Assembly: GCA_934292725.1 (NCBI GenBank)
Contig: CAKQXY010000009.1
Coordinates: forward strand, 29,706 to 93,705
Direction: 5' to 3'
DNA from: an uncultured Lachnospiraceae bacterium
Lineage (GTDB): Bacteria; Bacillota; Clostridia; Lachnospirales; Lachnospiraceae
DNA: 64,000 bases
The stretch's first letter is position 1. Every line of letters starts with the position of its first letter. The notes under the pieces are model-generated. The model ran no database searches. It was given only the letters and a program-made list of their open reading frames with translations, and was not told the origin of the DNA. A program made the position numbers and the translations under genes. This document shows, in pieces, positions 1 to 9,766 of the stretch.

Positions 1-2
1 TC

Positions 3-2642
3 ACAAAGCAAAATGAGACAGATTACGTAGTTGAGCTTTTATCCATGCCAGAAAAAATGAACCAGATTCAAGTGACAGAAGGCCGTCTTCCTGAAAAGGA
101 AAATGAGTGTCTGCTTGATAATCGTCTGAAAAAGGCATTTGAAGTAAAAGTAGGTGATACGATTTCATTTGCGTCAGGAACTGATACTGAGCTTAGTGAG
201 GATTTGACGCAGACAAGCTATACAGTCACTGGATTTGGTGACAGCCCGCTTTTCATTTCCATGGAGCGTGGAAGCAGTATGGTGGGAAGTGGTCAGATTA
301 ACGGCTTTGCAATTCTGCAGAAGGATGTGTTTACACAGGATTATTATACGCAGATTTATCTTACTGCAGCCGACGCTTATGACGAGATTGCATTCACAGA
401 TGCATACACACAGGCAGTAGAGCCAGTGCAAAAGCGTGTGGAAGCACTCGAAGAAGAACGATGTCAGGCACGATATGATGAAGTGACAAAAGAGCCGATA
501 CAAGAGCTTGCTGATGCAAGAAAAACCTGGCAGGAAGAAAAAGATAATGCTGACAGTGAGCTTAATGACGCCAGAGTTAAGCTTGATGATGGCTGGGCGC
601 AGCTTTCAGACGCAAAGGATCAGCTGGCCGAGGGCAGAAAAGAATACGAGCAAAATTATGAGACAACAGTGGAACAGTTAAAACAGCAGCAGGCTCAGCT
701 CGATGCTGGAAAAGCCATGATGAGCGAGGATCAGATTACGCAGGCACAGGGACAGATTGATGCGGCGTATGCGGCGCTTGACGAGGCAAAAAATACACTT
801 GATCAGTCGGAAGCACAGATAAAAGAAAACGAGGATGAACTTACAAAACAGGAAGAAACTTATGAGAGCAGTAAGGCAGAGGCCAAACAAAAGCTAGATG
901 ATGCATGGAAAGAGATTGAAGATGGTCAAAAAGAGCTTGATGATATCAAAATGCCGACATGGCAGGTAATCAATCGCGAAAGTCTTCCAGGATATACCGA
1001 CTACGGCAGCAATGCTGAACGTATGGGTGCAATTGGAAAGGTATTTCCAGCAATCTTTTTCTTAGTTGCAGCACTTGTTGCATTGACAGCCATTACACGT
1101 ATGGTAGAAGAACAGCGTACACTTATTGGAACATACAAGGCTCTTGGCTACAGTAAGGCAGCCATCGCAAAAAAGTATCTTCTGTATGCGCTTTCGGCAA
1201 CACTTGGCGGCAGTATTGTTGGTGTGCTTATTGGTGAAAAGCTGTTTCCATTTATTATCATCATATCATACCGCCTTATGTATGCGTCATTATTAAATTT
1301 AGTAATTCCATATAATTGGCATTATGCAATTTTATCTACTGCGCTTGCCGTGTTCAGTGTTACATTTGCTGCATTCGTGGCATGCTACAGAGAACTTTTA
1401 GCACAGCCGGCAGTACTTATGCGCCCAGTAGCACCAAAGCCAGGAAAGCGTGTTTTATTAGAGAGGATTGGTTTTATTTGGAAACATTTGTCCTTCTCAC
1501 AGAAAAATACGTTTAGAAATCTGTTCCGTTATAAAAAGCGTCTGATTATGACAGTTTTTGGAATAGGATGTACAACAGGTCTGATGGTTGTTGGATTTGG
1601 TCTTAAAGATTCTATTATGAATATTGCATCGCTTCAATATGATAATATTCAGCTGTATGATGCAATGGCAGCATTAAATACAGACGAGACAGATAAACTA
1701 GAGGACTCAGATAAAACACTTAATGAAATCATGGAAAACGAATCAGGCATTGAAACGTTTGCAAAGGTCAGCATGAAGTCAATGGATATTTCATCTGGCT
1801 CAAATGTGAGAACTGCCTATACTGTTGTCTGTAAAGATGCGCAGGCATTGGAATCCATGATGGTTTTTCAGAGCCGTACAACAAAGAAAACATATGAACT
1901 GACTGATGAAGGTATCATTTTGACAGAGCAGATGGCAGAAGCGCTTGGTGTTGGTGAGGGAGATACTGTGTCAATAACAAGCGGTGAAAATGCACCAGTC
2001 ACAGCTGTTGTCGCGCATGTTATGGAAAATTATCTGATGCATTATGTTTATATGACAGAAGGCTGTTATGAAAATGTGTTCCAGACTGAACCAGAATATA
2101 ACATGTATTGGTTAAAGCTAAATAAAGACGGCCGTGCAAATGAAGATGCGTTAGGACAGCGTCTTATGGATCATGATGAGATTTTAACAGTTACTTATGT
2201 TAGTACGACAAGAGAAATGATTGATGGCATGTTAAGCAGTCTGTATATTATTGTTGTTGTGCTCGTGATTTCAGCAAGCCTTCTGGCATTTGTTGTAATC
2301 TATAACTTAAATAACATCAATATCAGTGAGAGAAAACGAGAACTGGCAACAATCAAGCTGTTAGGCTTTTATGATTCTGAAGTTGCCATGTATGTTTACA
2401 GGGAAAATATTTGGCTGACTTTAATTGGTGCCTTTGCAGGAATTTTTATTGGAAAGGTGCTTCATGGATTTATCATAAAGACAGTACAGGTTAATCAGGT
2501 CATGTTTGGACACGATATTTCTGTGCCAAGTTATATCTACAGTATGGTGTTAGCATTTGTCTTCTCAATGGCTGTAAATGGTGTTATGTACTTCCAACTT
2601 AAAAAGATAGATATGATTGAATCATTAAAGAGTGTGGAGTAA
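3..2642 (+). CDS. FtsX-type ABC transporter permease with coiled coil, 5'-truncated
   Basis: The reading frame is open from the first bases of the window, with 14 codons before the first internal ATG at 45, so the true start lies upstream. What is visible is about 880 residues. It begins in an extracellular MacB-like domain. A long Glu/Gln/Lys/Ala-rich coiled coil follows (about residues 130-310 counted from the ATG at 45). Next come an FtsX core (residues about 330-450, three membrane segments), a second extracellular domain, and a second FtsX core ending in a basic tail (about 740-865). This layout is typical of large Firmicutes permeases that export peptides or lipids, or that support antimicrobial-peptide resistance, with a partner ATPase expected just upstream. 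The substrate cannot be read from the sequence. The family call is firm and the role is inferred. Confidence 0.85.
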   Translation, partial: TKQNETDYVVELLSMPEKMNQIQVTEGRLPEKENECLLDNRLKKAFEVKVGDTISFASGTDTELSEDLTQTSYTVTGFGDSPLFISMERGSSMVGSGQINGFAILQKDVFTQDYYTQIYLTAADAYDEIAFTDAYTQAVEPVQKRVEALEEERCQARYDEVTKEPIQELADARKTWQEEKDNADSELNDARVKLDDGWAQLSDAKDQLAEGRKEYEQNYETTVEQLKQQQAQLDAGKAMMSEDQITQAQGQIDAAYAALDEAKNTLDQSEAQIKENEDELTKQEETYESSKAEAKQKLDDAWKEIEDGQKELDDIKMPTWQVINRESLPGYTDYGSNAERMGAIGKVFPAIFFLVAALVALTAITRMVEEQRTLIGTYKALGYSKAAIAKKYLLYALSATLGGSIVGVLIGEKLFPFIIIISYRLMYASLLNLVIPYNWHYAILSTALAVFSVTFAAFVACYRELLAQPAVLMRPVAPKPGKRVLLERIGFIWKHLSFSQKNTFRNLFRYKKRLIMTVFGIGCTTGLMVVGFGLKDSIMNIASLQYDNIQLYDAMAALNTDETDKLEDSDKTLNEIMENESGIETFAKVSMKSMDISSGSNVRTAYTVVCKDAQALESMMVFQSRTTKKTYELTDEGIILTEQMAEALGVGEGDTVSITSGENAPVTAVVAHVMENYLMHYVYMTEGCYENVFQTEPEYNMYWLKLNKDGRANEDALGQRLMDHDEILTVTYVSTTREMIDGMLSSLYIIVVVLVISASLLAFVVIYNLNNINISERKRELATIKLLGFYDSEVAMYVYRENIWLTLIGAFAGIFIGKVLHGFIIKTVQVNQVMFGHDISVPSYIYSMVLAFVFSMAVNGVMYFQLKKIDMIESLKSVE

Positions 2643-2668
2643 GCCTAGCAAACAAGAAAGGAAAAAAT

Positions 2669-3346
2669 ATGCCGAAGAAATTTTATGCCGTCCGCAAAGG
2701 GCGTAAGACCGGAATTTTTACCACATGGGACGAGTGCCGTGCACAGGTGCATGGCTTTCCATGTGCGGAATATAAAAGCTTTCCAACAATGGAAGGTGCA
2801 AAAGGATTCATGGAGCTTGGGATGGAAGGGGAAAATCAGCTGCCATTCGATGAAGATCCTAAACAGCCATCTAATAACACAAATTCGTCAACTGCCTCCA
2901 ATCAAACCACACAGAGCATATCAAACGAGCCAGAACTAGTTGCCTACGTCGATGGAAGCTATGACCAGTCAACCAAGCGTTTCTCTTATGGCATGGTAAT
3001 ATTGGAAAATGGCGAAGAAAAAACCTTTAACAAAAGCTTTTCTGATCCAAGCCTTGCAGGTATGAGAAACGTAGCAGGTGAGATCATGGGAGCCAGAGCT
3101 GCTATGGAGTATGCCATTGAAAATAATAAGAAGCGCTTAGTAATTTATCACGATTATGAAGGTATCGCAAAATGGCCTCTTGGTATTTGGAAAACAAATA
3201 AAGAAGGAACAATCGCATATAAAGCTTATTACGACGAAGCAAAAACAAAAGTATCAGTTCGCTTCCAGAAGGTGACAGGTCATTCAGGGGACAAATATAA
3301 TGATTATGCTGACAAGCTTGCAAAGCAGGCGCTAGGACTGGCGTGA
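2669..3346 (+). CDS. rnhA: Ribonuclease HI with N-terminal viroplasmin (hybrid-binding) domain
   Basis: This 225-residue protein cleaves the RNA strand of RNA-DNA hybrids in the cytoplasm. Residues 3-50 (KKFYAVRKGRKTGIF and following) form a caulimovirus VI/viroplasmin fold, the hybrid-binding domain of eukaryotic-type RNase H1. A Ser/Thr/Asn/Gln-rich linker covers about 62-88. The nuclease domain follows with the four expected acidic residues: D95 (AYVDGSY), E138 (VAGEIMGA), D162 (YHDYEG) and D212 (YNDYADKLAK). The loop histidine H205 (VTGHSGD) is also present. The start has AAGAAAGGAAAAA upstream. It lies 26 bases after the permease and is followed by a hairpin terminator. Confidence 0.9.
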   Translation: MPKKFYAVRKGRKTGIFTTWDECRAQVHGFPCAEYKSFPTMEGAKGFMELGMEGENQLPFDEDPKQPSNNTNSSTASNQTTQSISNEPELVAYVDGSYDQSTKRFSYGMVILENGEEKTFNKSFSDPSLAGMRNVAGEIMGARAAMEYAIENNKKRLVIYHDYEGIAKWPLGIWKTNKEGTIAYKAYYDEAKTKVSVRFQKVTGHSGDKYNDYADKLAKQALGLA

Positions 3347-3438
3347 TTGTAAGTGTAGCTGCAAACGCAGTAGAACAGTGGCTGCAGGAAAAGACAACTT
3401 AGTAAGTAAACTAACAAAAAATATATAAAAACATATTT

Positions 3439-3473
3439 AGAGGGCAGACATCTGGTATGATCTGCCCTCTTTA
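3439..3473 (+). terminator. Rho-independent terminator-like hairpin after rnhA
   Basis: A perfect 10-bp stem (AGAGGGCAGA at 3439-3448, TCTGCCCTCT at 3461-3470) encloses a 12-base loop. Only a short run of T follows (TTTA). It separates the permease/rnhA unit from the folate cluster. The rest of the 208-base gap shows no gene. Confidence 0.65.
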
Positions 3474-3554
3474 CTAAAATGAAAAATTATATTATTATAT
3501 TAGCATGGTCAAAAGTTAAAATCTATCTGACAAAAACCTTGAAAGGGGGACTCC

Positions 3555-4841
3555 ATGGACTTTTTGGAAGCACAAAATTATCTGGAAAAGGTGCGAAGTC
3601 AAAAGGGAATCGTTCTGGGACTTGACACAATGCGCCATCTGATGGCTAAACTTAATAATCCGCAGGATAAAGTCAAATTTATTCAGGTTGCAGGAACAAA
3701 CGGCAAGGGATCAACAGCTGCCTATCTCACTTCAATCTTATCAGAGGCAGGAATTAAAGTAGGAAGATATACGTCTCCGGCTGTATTTTCAAGCACAGAG
3801 CAGTATTTCGCATGTGGAAGCTGTATAAGTGAAAGCGAATATGCCAAAGGCATGACAGCAGTGGCAGAGGCTGCTGCGCGTCTTGATGGCGAGACACCTA
3901 CTGCTTTTGAACAGGAAACAGCATTGGCATTTTGGTATTTTGCCCAAAAAGGCTGTGAACTGGCAATTTTAGAGGCAGGTCTTGGCGGCGACATGGATGC
4001 TACAAATATTGTGACAACAACGGTATGCAGTATCATAACATCAATCAGCATGGATCATTGTCGTATCCTTGGAAATAAGATCAGCGAGATTGCAGCACAT
4101 AAGGCTGGTATTATAAAGCCGGGTGCACCTGTTATTTGTATCGAGCAGAAGGAAGATGCAATGGAGACGATTCGTGCAGCAGCAAAAGCAGCAGACACGC
4201 CGCTTTACGAGGTACACCGCGATGAGGTGCGTCAGATATTTTCTGATAAGCGAGAAAGCATTGTATTTTTCCGAGAATTTGAAAATCTGCGTTTAAAGAT
4301 GCTTGGAAGCTGTCAGCCTGAAAATGCTGCACTTGCCGTACAGGCAGCAAGTGTACTTAGCCGCAGCTATCCAATTGAAAAAAAGCACATTTATGATGGC
4401 ATTGAAAAGACACGCTGGGGAGGACGCTTTGAGCTTCATAGCGGTTCACCTGATATCATATTAGATGGCGCGCATAATCCAGATGGAATAAGACGTCTTC
4501 GTGAGTCTGTAAATCAAATGTTTGGTGCAGTGCCGATTTGCTATGTCTGTGGTGTTCTGGCAGATAAAGATTACGAAAAAGAAATTGAAATTTTATTTGG
4601 CCGCGCATCAGAAGTGATTACTGTAACACCGCCATCACCGCGGGCAATGAAAAGTACAGATTTAAAGGCTGCAATTAAAAAGCGTTTTCCACAGTTAAAG
4701 GTTACTTCATTTGACAGTGAGGATGGTATTGAAAAAGCAATGGAAGCGGCTGTATCACAGAACAATCCAGTGGTTGTGTGCGGAACCCTTACAATTCTTG
4801 CAAGGGTAAAAGAGTGGATGAAACGCAACGACAGACTGTAA
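3555..4841 (+). CDS. folC: Bifunctional dihydrofolate/folylpolyglutamate synthase
   Basis: This cytoplasmic Mur-ligase-type enzyme adds glutamate to dihydropteroate and then to folates, using ATP. At 428 residues it has the usual length. The P-loop is GTNGKGS at residues 47-53, and GLGGDMDATN (142-151) and DGAHNPDG (304-311) are the family signatures of the central and C-terminal domains. The start is preceded by a strong GAAAGGGGG site. It opens a folate cluster (folC-folE-folP-folBK) on the same strand with short gaps. Whether it has both synthase activities or only the polyglutamylating one cannot be told from sequence alone. Confidence 0.92.
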   Translation: MDFLEAQNYLEKVRSQKGIVLGLDTMRHLMAKLNNPQDKVKFIQVAGTNGKGSTAAYLTSILSEAGIKVGRYTSPAVFSSTEQYFACGSCISESEYAKGMTAVAEAAARLDGETPTAFEQETALAFWYFAQKGCELAILEAGLGGDMDATNIVTTTVCSIITSISMDHCRILGNKISEIAAHKAGIIKPGAPVICIEQKEDAMETIRAAAKAADTPLYEVHRDEVRQIFSDKRESIVFFREFENLRLKMLGSCQPENAALAVQAASVLSRSYPIEKKHIYDGIEKTRWGGRFELHSGSPDIILDGAHNPDGIRRLRESVNQMFGAVPICYVCGVLADKDYEKEIEILFGRASEVITVTPPSPRAMKSTDLKAAIKKRFPQLKVTSFDSEDGIEKAMEAAVSQNNPVVVCGTLTILARVKEWMKRNDRL

Positions 4842-4866
4842 ACAAACAAAATAGAGACGAGGAATT

Positions 4867-5418
4867 ATGGATAAAGAAAAGATTGAACAGGCTGTACGCC
4901 TGTTTTTGGAAGGAATCGGTGAAGATCCAAACAGAGAGGGACTGTTAGGAACTCCCGACCGCGTTGCGCGTATGTGCAGCGAAATATATGGCGGACTGGG
5001 GCAGGATGCAGGACAATATTTGCATACAACATTTGAAGCAAAGAATAACGAGCTGATATTAGAAAAAGATATTGATCTTTATTCAGTGTGTGAACATCAT
5101 TTGCTCCCATTTTATGGAAAAGCACATATAGCATATATCCCAGACGGCAGAGTTGCAGGACTTTCTAAGCTGGCAAGAACAATAGAAGTATTTGCAAAGC
5201 GTCCGCAGATTCAGGAGCAGCTGACAGCTCAGACAGCTGATGCACTTATGGAACATTTAAAGCCAAAGGGTGTTATGGTTGTAATAGAAGCAGAGCATAT
5301 GTGCATGACAATGCGCGGCGTAAGAAAGCCAGGCACTAAGACGTTAACATATGTGTGCAGAGGCGTCTTTGAAAATAATAACGAGCTGATCAATCGTGTT
5401 TTAATGATGGTTCGCTAA
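4867..5418 (+). CDS. folE: GTP cyclohydrolase I
   Basis: This 183-residue enzyme opens the GTP ring to give 7,8-dihydroneopterin triphosphate, the first step of pterin synthesis. The zinc ligands are visible as C75 and H78 (SVCEHHLLPF) and C146 (EHMCMTMRG). The QE motif of type IA enzymes is also present (RPQIQEQLT, about 112-120). GACGAGGAATT precedes the ATG. It lies 25 bases after folC and its stop is followed 13 bases later by the folP start, consistent with one transcript. Confidence 0.96.
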   Translation: MDKEKIEQAVRLFLEGIGEDPNREGLLGTPDRVARMCSEIYGGLGQDAGQYLHTTFEAKNNELILEKDIDLYSVCEHHLLPFYGKAHIAYIPDGRVAGLSKLARTIEVFAKRPQIQEQLTAQTADALMEHLKPKGVMVVIEAEHMCMTMRGVRKPGTKTLTYVCRGVFENNNELINRVLMMVR

Positions 5419-5431
5419 GTTGGAGGAAAAA

Positions 5432-6238
5432 ATGAGAATAGGAAACAGAGACTTTCAGACAAGCGGTCATACCTACGTAATGGGAATTTTAAATGTTACA
5501 CCAGACTCATTTTCAGATGGTGGACGCTGGAATCATATGGACGATGCACTTTTTCATGCACAGCGCATGATTGAAGAAGGTGCAGATATCTTAGATATTG
5601 GCGGCGAATCGACAAGACCTGGTTATACACGAATTTCAGACGAAGAGGAAATTTCTCGTGTGGCACCCGTTATCGAGGCATTAAAGAAACGTTTTGACAT
5701 TCCGCTTTCCGTGGACACCTACAAATCTGGTGTTGCAAGTGCAGCGATTGCAGCAGGAGCTGATCTAATCAATGATATCTGGGGATTAAAGGCAGATGAA
5801 AAAATGGCAGAAGTGATTGCAAAGGCAAAGCTGCCGTCATGCCTTATGCATAATCGAGAGACAGTTGAGTATAACAACTTTTTAGAAGATGTTGTATCAG
5901 ATTTACAGGAGACATTAAATATTGCAAAAAAAGCAGGAATTTCAAAGGATACCATCATCCTCGATCCTGGCGTTGGTTTTGCAAAGAACTATGAGCAGAA
6001 TTTAGCCATCACAAATCATCTTGAAGTATTAGATACACTTGGCTGCCCGGTGCTTCTTGGAACAAGCCGCAAATCAATGATTGGACTGACACTTGATTTG
6101 CCATCAGATCAGAGAGAAGAAGGCACTATGGTAACGACAGTCTGGGCAGTACAGAAGGGCTGCATGTTTGTACGTGTTCACAATGTACAGGCAAATGTGA
6201 GAGCAATTAAGATGGCAGAAGCGCTGCTTAGAAATTAA
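5432..6238 (+). CDS. folP: Dihydropteroate synthase
   Basis: This enzyme condenses 6-hydroxymethyl-dihydropterin pyrophosphate with p-aminobenzoate and is the sulfonamide target. With the ATG at 5432 it is 268 residues. The motifs are NVTPDSFSDGG (21-31), DIGGESTRPG (55-64), DPGVGFAK (178-185) and the SRKS loop (212-215). A longer frame from a TTG at 5420 exists, but that codon overlaps the GGAGG site at 5422-5426, which is well spaced for 5432. No p-aminobenzoate synthesis gene is in the window. Confidence 0.95.
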   Translation: MRIGNRDFQTSGHTYVMGILNVTPDSFSDGGRWNHMDDALFHAQRMIEEGADILDIGGESTRPGYTRISDEEEISRVAPVIEALKKRFDIPLSVDTYKSGVASAAIAAGADLINDIWGLKADEKMAEVIAKAKLPSCLMHNRETVEYNNFLEDVVSDLQETLNIAKKAGISKDTIILDPGVGFAKNYEQNLAITNHLEVLDTLGCPVLLGTSRKSMIGLTLDLPSDQREEGTMVTTVWAVQKGCMFVRVHNVQANVRAIKMAEALLRN

Positions 6239-6302
6239 CGATACATGATATTGGAAAAACATTGCTTTAAATTTAATAATATAAAAGGACATTTGATATA
6301 GA

Positions 6303-7124
6303 ATGGATAAAATAGAAATCAAGGGGCTTGAAGTATTTGCCCATCATGGTGTATATGAAGAGGAGCAGCGTCTGGGACAAAAATTTGTGGTGTCAGCTGT
6401 TTTATCTCTTGATACAACAGCAGCTGCACAGACAGATGATCTTGATCAGACAGTAAATTATGGAGCGATCTCAAGACAGATCACGCAGATTATGCAGCGT
6501 GAAAACTATAAGCTCTTAGAGCGTGCAGCAGCAGTTACAGCTGAAGAAATTTTGCTGACAAATCCGCTCATTAACGGCATCACAATCAAAATTGAAAAAC
6601 CGTGGGCGCCTGTTGGTCTGCCGCTTGAAACTGTGGCAGTTGAGACAACAAGAAAGTGGCATACTGCATATATTGCACTTGGATCAAATCTTGGAGAAAA
6701 GAAAAATTATCTTGATGTTGCCATTGAAGAATTAAAAGCAGTAAAAGGCATTGAGATAGAAAGTGTTTCCGATTGGATTGAGACAGAGCCATATGGCTAT
6801 CTCGATCAGCCAAATTTTTTAAATGGCTGTGCATGTCTTAAAACCTGGCTGGAGCCATTTGCACTTTTAGATGTGCTCCAGAGCATTGAAGCAAAGGCAG
6901 GACGTGAGCGCAAGATTCACTGGGGACCGAGAACACTTGATTTAGATTTGCTTTTCTACGATGATCAGATTCTTGGAACGAAGAGACTGATTGTACCGCA
7001 TCCAGAAATTGAAAAGAGAAGTTTTGTGTTAGTGCCGATGGCGCAGATTGCACCGTGGCTTCGTCATCCGGTAAGCAAAAGCACGATCAAACAGCTGCTT
7101 GAAGAATTGAACGCAGAGCAGTAA
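6303..7124 (+). CDS. folK: FolB-FolK fusion: dihydroneopterin aldolase / HPPK
   Basis: This 273-residue bifunctional protein covers two consecutive steps between folE and folP. Residues 1-118 are dihydroneopterin aldolase: HHGVYEEEQRLGQKF carries the conserved Glu, and the catalytic Lys lies in IKIEKPWAP near residue 99. Residues 121-273 are 6-hydroxymethyl-dihydropterin pyrophosphokinase, with YIALGSNLG (123-131), RKIHWGPRTLDLDLLFYD (203-220) and PHPEIEKRSFVL. Fusions of this kind are common in Firmicutes. The 64-base gap after folP holds only the ribosome site region. Confidence 0.94.
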   Translation: MDKIEIKGLEVFAHHGVYEEEQRLGQKFVVSAVLSLDTTAAAQTDDLDQTVNYGAISRQITQIMQRENYKLLERAAAVTAEEILLTNPLINGITIKIEKPWAPVGLPLETVAVETTRKWHTAYIALGSNLGEKKNYLDVAIEELKAVKGIEIESVSDWIETEPYGYLDQPNFLNGCACLKTWLEPFALLDVLQSIEAKAGRERKIHWGPRTLDLDLLFYDDQILGTKRLIVPHPEIEKRSFVLVPMAQIAPWLRHPVSKSTIKQLLEELNAEQ

Positions 7125-7193
7125 ATGAGAAGCGTAATGCTTGCAAAATAGCACGAACAAAAATACAGGTTATAAGTGAGGAATAAAAAATAT

Positions 7194-8324
7194 ATGTTAG
7201 ATTTATCAGAATCCAGAGCACAGATTGATGTGATAGATAAAGAAATCACACGCCTGTTTCAGAAACGAATTGATGTCTGCAGGGATGTAGCAGCATACAA
7301 GATACAGAATAATAAAAAGGTGCTTGATAAAACAAGAGAAAACCAGAAGCTAGAAGCTTTGTCAAAGCTTGCAGAGGATGGTTTTAAAGAACATGGCATC
7401 TGCGATTTGTTTACGCAGGTCATGGCAATTTGCCGTAAGCGCCAGTATCAGATCATGAAGGAAGAAGGCGTTGCTCAGCCGGTTCCATTTAACTGTGTGG
7501 ATGAGATTGACAAAACAAATGCAACTGTTGTATTTCAGGGAGTAGAAGGAGCATACAGCCATGCTGCTTCCATGGCATATTTTGGAGACTTGGCAACATA
7601 TTTTCATGTGCCAAACTTCGAGGAAGTCATGAAGGCAGTTGCAAATAAAGAAGCTGATTTTGGCGTGCTTCCGCTTGAAAATTCAAGCGCCGGACAGGTT
7701 GGTGATGTTTATGATTTGTTGACACGTTACGACAATACTATTGTGGGCGAGTATTATCTTCCGGTACGTCATTGTCTGCTTGGCTTAAAGGGGGCAGACA
7801 TAGATAAGATTCAGACAGTTTACTCTCATCCGCAGGGACTTATGCAGTGTGGAAAGTTTTTAAATGAGCATTCATCCTGGCAGCAGATCAGTCAGGCAAA
7901 TACTGCAATGGCTGCACAGAAGGTCATTAAGGAAAATAATCCAAAGACAGCGGCAATAGCAAGCGAAACAGCGGCAAAGCTGTATGGATTAGAGATTCTT
8001 GAGGAAGGAATCAATGATAATAAGACTAATACAACAAGATTTATTATTGTAAGCAGAAAAAAATGCTACCGCAGGGATGCATCAAAGATTTCTATCATGT
8101 TTGAGATTCCTCATGAGAGCGGAAGTTTGTACACGATTTTGTCTCATATGATTTACAACGATTTGAATATGACAAAAATCGAATCAAGACCGATTCCAGA
8201 GCAGCCATTTGAGTATCGCTTCTTTGTTGACTTCGAAGGAAATCTTGCCGACGCAGCTGTAGAAAATGCGATTCTTGGCATCAAAGAAGAGGCTGCACGC
8301 TTGAAAATCTTAGGAAATTATTAA
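7194..8324 (+). CDS. pheA: Bifunctional chorismate mutase / prephenate dehydratase
   Basis: This P-protein turns chorismate into phenylpyruvate for phenylalanine synthesis. With the ATG at 7194 it has 376 residues. Residues 1-90 are an AroQ-type chorismate mutase helical bundle (SRAQIDVIDKEI). Residues 112-290 are the dehydratase, with the catalytic NTTRF motif at 279-283. Residues 298-376 form an ACT domain (ESRPIPEQPFEYRFFVDF) expected to bind phenylalanine for feedback inhibition. A GTG at 7176 would add six residues but lies in the ribosome site region (AAGTGAGGAA). The gene follows the folate cluster by about 70 bases. No attenuator is visible. Confidence 0.93.
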   Translation: MLDLSESRAQIDVIDKEITRLFQKRIDVCRDVAAYKIQNNKKVLDKTRENQKLEALSKLAEDGFKEHGICDLFTQVMAICRKRQYQIMKEEGVAQPVPFNCVDEIDKTNATVVFQGVEGAYSHAASMAYFGDLATYFHVPNFEEVMKAVANKEADFGVLPLENSSAGQVGDVYDLLTRYDNTIVGEYYLPVRHCLLGLKGADIDKIQTVYSHPQGLMQCGKFLNEHSSWQQISQANTAMAAQKVIKENNPKTAAIASETAAKLYGLEILEEGINDNKTNTTRFIIVSRKKCYRRDASKISIMFEIPHESGSLYTILSHMIYNDLNMTKIESRPIPEQPFEYRFFVDFEGNLADAAVENAILGIKEEAARLKILGNY

Positions 8325-8351
8325 TACTAGGGTTAAAAGCTCACAAGCCGA

Positions 8352-8365
8352 TCGTGCTTGCACGA
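8352..8365. repeat. Short perfect hairpin in the pheA-DUF815 gap
   Basis: TCGTGC-TT-GCACGA forms a 6-bp stem with a two-base loop. It is enclosed by weaker arms, TAATACT just after the pheA stop and AGTATTA near 8385. No T-run follows. The TGC-TT-GCA tip resembles the tips of the larger hairpins near 55.35 and 55.65 kb. Confidence 0.45.
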
Positions 8366-8416
8366 AAAGGATTGGGAGTTTGGTAAGTATTAGTTAACAT
8401 TATAGAGGAAAATGAC

Positions 8417-9715
8417 ATGAACAGATTATTATTATACAGAAACTTTGAACACGAAGATCTGGTTTACCAGATGAGAACATTGGCAAAGAAGGCACAGATT
8501 GATGCGCTTATCGAGGATGATTTAGAATGCTATGAGAACTGCATCCATCAGATGATCGAGATGGCAGCAGCCTATGGACTGCAGGAAAATCTTTGGCACA
8601 GTGTACTTGCCTGTATACTCGCAAATGCAGAAAATGCGTTTTCTAAGGCATGTGAGAAAAAGGGTCTTCCGCAGGGAACATTATCAAAGCTTGTTCTTCC
8701 AGATATTTCATTTTGGAAAGAAATGTTTGCAGTAAGCCTTGAAGATTTAGACCGTGCATTTGGATGCAGCCTGGCATCTCTTTTGGAGAATTATGTAAAC
8801 TCTAATACAAACGGTCATGTATTTAACAAGCGTATTCGCGACAGCATCACAGAGCTTGGAAAAAAGCTTGGTGCGTGTGACAGTGAGGAAGATTTTTTAA
8901 ATACGCTGACAGACTTTTATCGCGATTATGGTGTTGGAAAGCTTGGTCTTCATAAGGCATTTCGTATCGGTCAGGATAAGGATGGAGAGCCAATCATCGA
9001 GCCAATCACATGTACTGAGCATGTGCATTTAGATGATCTTGTAGGTTACGAGCGTCAGAAGAAAAAGTTAGTTGATAATACGCTTAGTTTTGTTAATGGA
9101 CAGGCAGCAAACAATTGCCTTTTGTTTGGTGATGCAGGAACAGGAAAATCCTCCAGCATAAAGGCGATAATGAACGAGTTTTATTCTAAGGGACTTCGTC
9201 TGATCGAGGTGTATAAGCATCAGTTCAAAGATTTGCCAAAGATTATTTCTCAGATTAAAAGCCGCAATTATAAATTCATCATCTATATGGATGATTTGTC
9301 ATTTGAGGAGTTCGAGATCGAGTACAAATATTTAAAGGCTGTTATCGAAGGCGGTCTTGAGACAAAACCAGATAATGTGCTGATTTATGCGACAAGTAAT
9401 CGCCGTCATTTAATTAAGGAAAGCTTTGATGATGTAAAGGACTACAAGCCAGAGCTTCATTCTTCAGATACAGTGCAGGAAAAGCTGTCTTTGGTGGCAC
9501 GTTTTGGCGTAACAATCTATTATGGTGCACCAGAAAAGCAGGAGTACGATGATATTGTAATTCAGCTGGCACAGAAGGCAGGTATCGAGATGGATACCGA
9601 TCAGCTGTTGCTTGAAGCTGGCAGATGGGAATTAAATCATGGCGGCAGAAGCGGAAGATGTGCACAGCAATTTATTATTTATCTGCTTGGTCAGAAGGCG
9701 CTAGAGAAGAACTAA
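8417..9715 (+). CDS. DUF815-family AAA ATPase
   Basis: This 432-residue protein belongs to the DUF815 family of AAA-like ATPases, whose cellular role is not established. Residues 1-200 are a helical, poorly conserved N-terminal part. The ATPase part shows Walker A GDAGTGKSS (238-246), Walker B FIIYMDDLSF (287-296) and a sensor-like YATSNRRHLI (about 324-333). GAGGAAAATGAC precedes the ATG. It sits directly before the polyphosphate genes, about 50 bases ahead of the Ppx-like gene, so it may be co-transcribed with them. A functional link is only inferred from position. Confidence 0.85.
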   Translation: MNRLLLYRNFEHEDLVYQMRTLAKKAQIDALIEDDLECYENCIHQMIEMAAAYGLQENLWHSVLACILANAENAFSKACEKKGLPQGTLSKLVLPDISFWKEMFAVSLEDLDRAFGCSLASLLENYVNSNTNGHVFNKRIRDSITELGKKLGACDSEEDFLNTLTDFYRDYGVGKLGLHKAFRIGQDKDGEPIIEPITCTEHVHLDDLVGYERQKKKLVDNTLSFVNGQAANNCLLFGDAGTGKSSSIKAIMNEFYSKGLRLIEVYKHQFKDLPKIISQIKSRNYKFIIYMDDLSFEEFEIEYKYLKAVIEGGLETKPDNVLIYATSNRRHLIKESFDDVKDYKPELHSSDTVQEKLSLVARFGVTIYYGAPEKQEYDDIVIQLAQKAGIEMDTDQLLLEAGRWELNHGGRSGRCAQQFIIYLLGQKALEKN

Positions 9716-9766
9716 ATTTAAAAAATGTATTAAAAAAATATAGAAATGTAGAAAGGACGTGAAATT

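Noticed and set aside
3338..3402. A short open stretch after rnhA that reads like a protein tail (ANAVEQWLQEKTT)
   Set aside because: It has no ribosome site or independent support and overlaps the end of rnhA; it could be a remnant but is too short to call.
8325..8416. Possible small RNA or mobile element in the pheA-DUF815 gap
   Set aside because: Only one perfect 6-bp hairpin and a weak outer pairing are seen; no promoter or terminator frames it.
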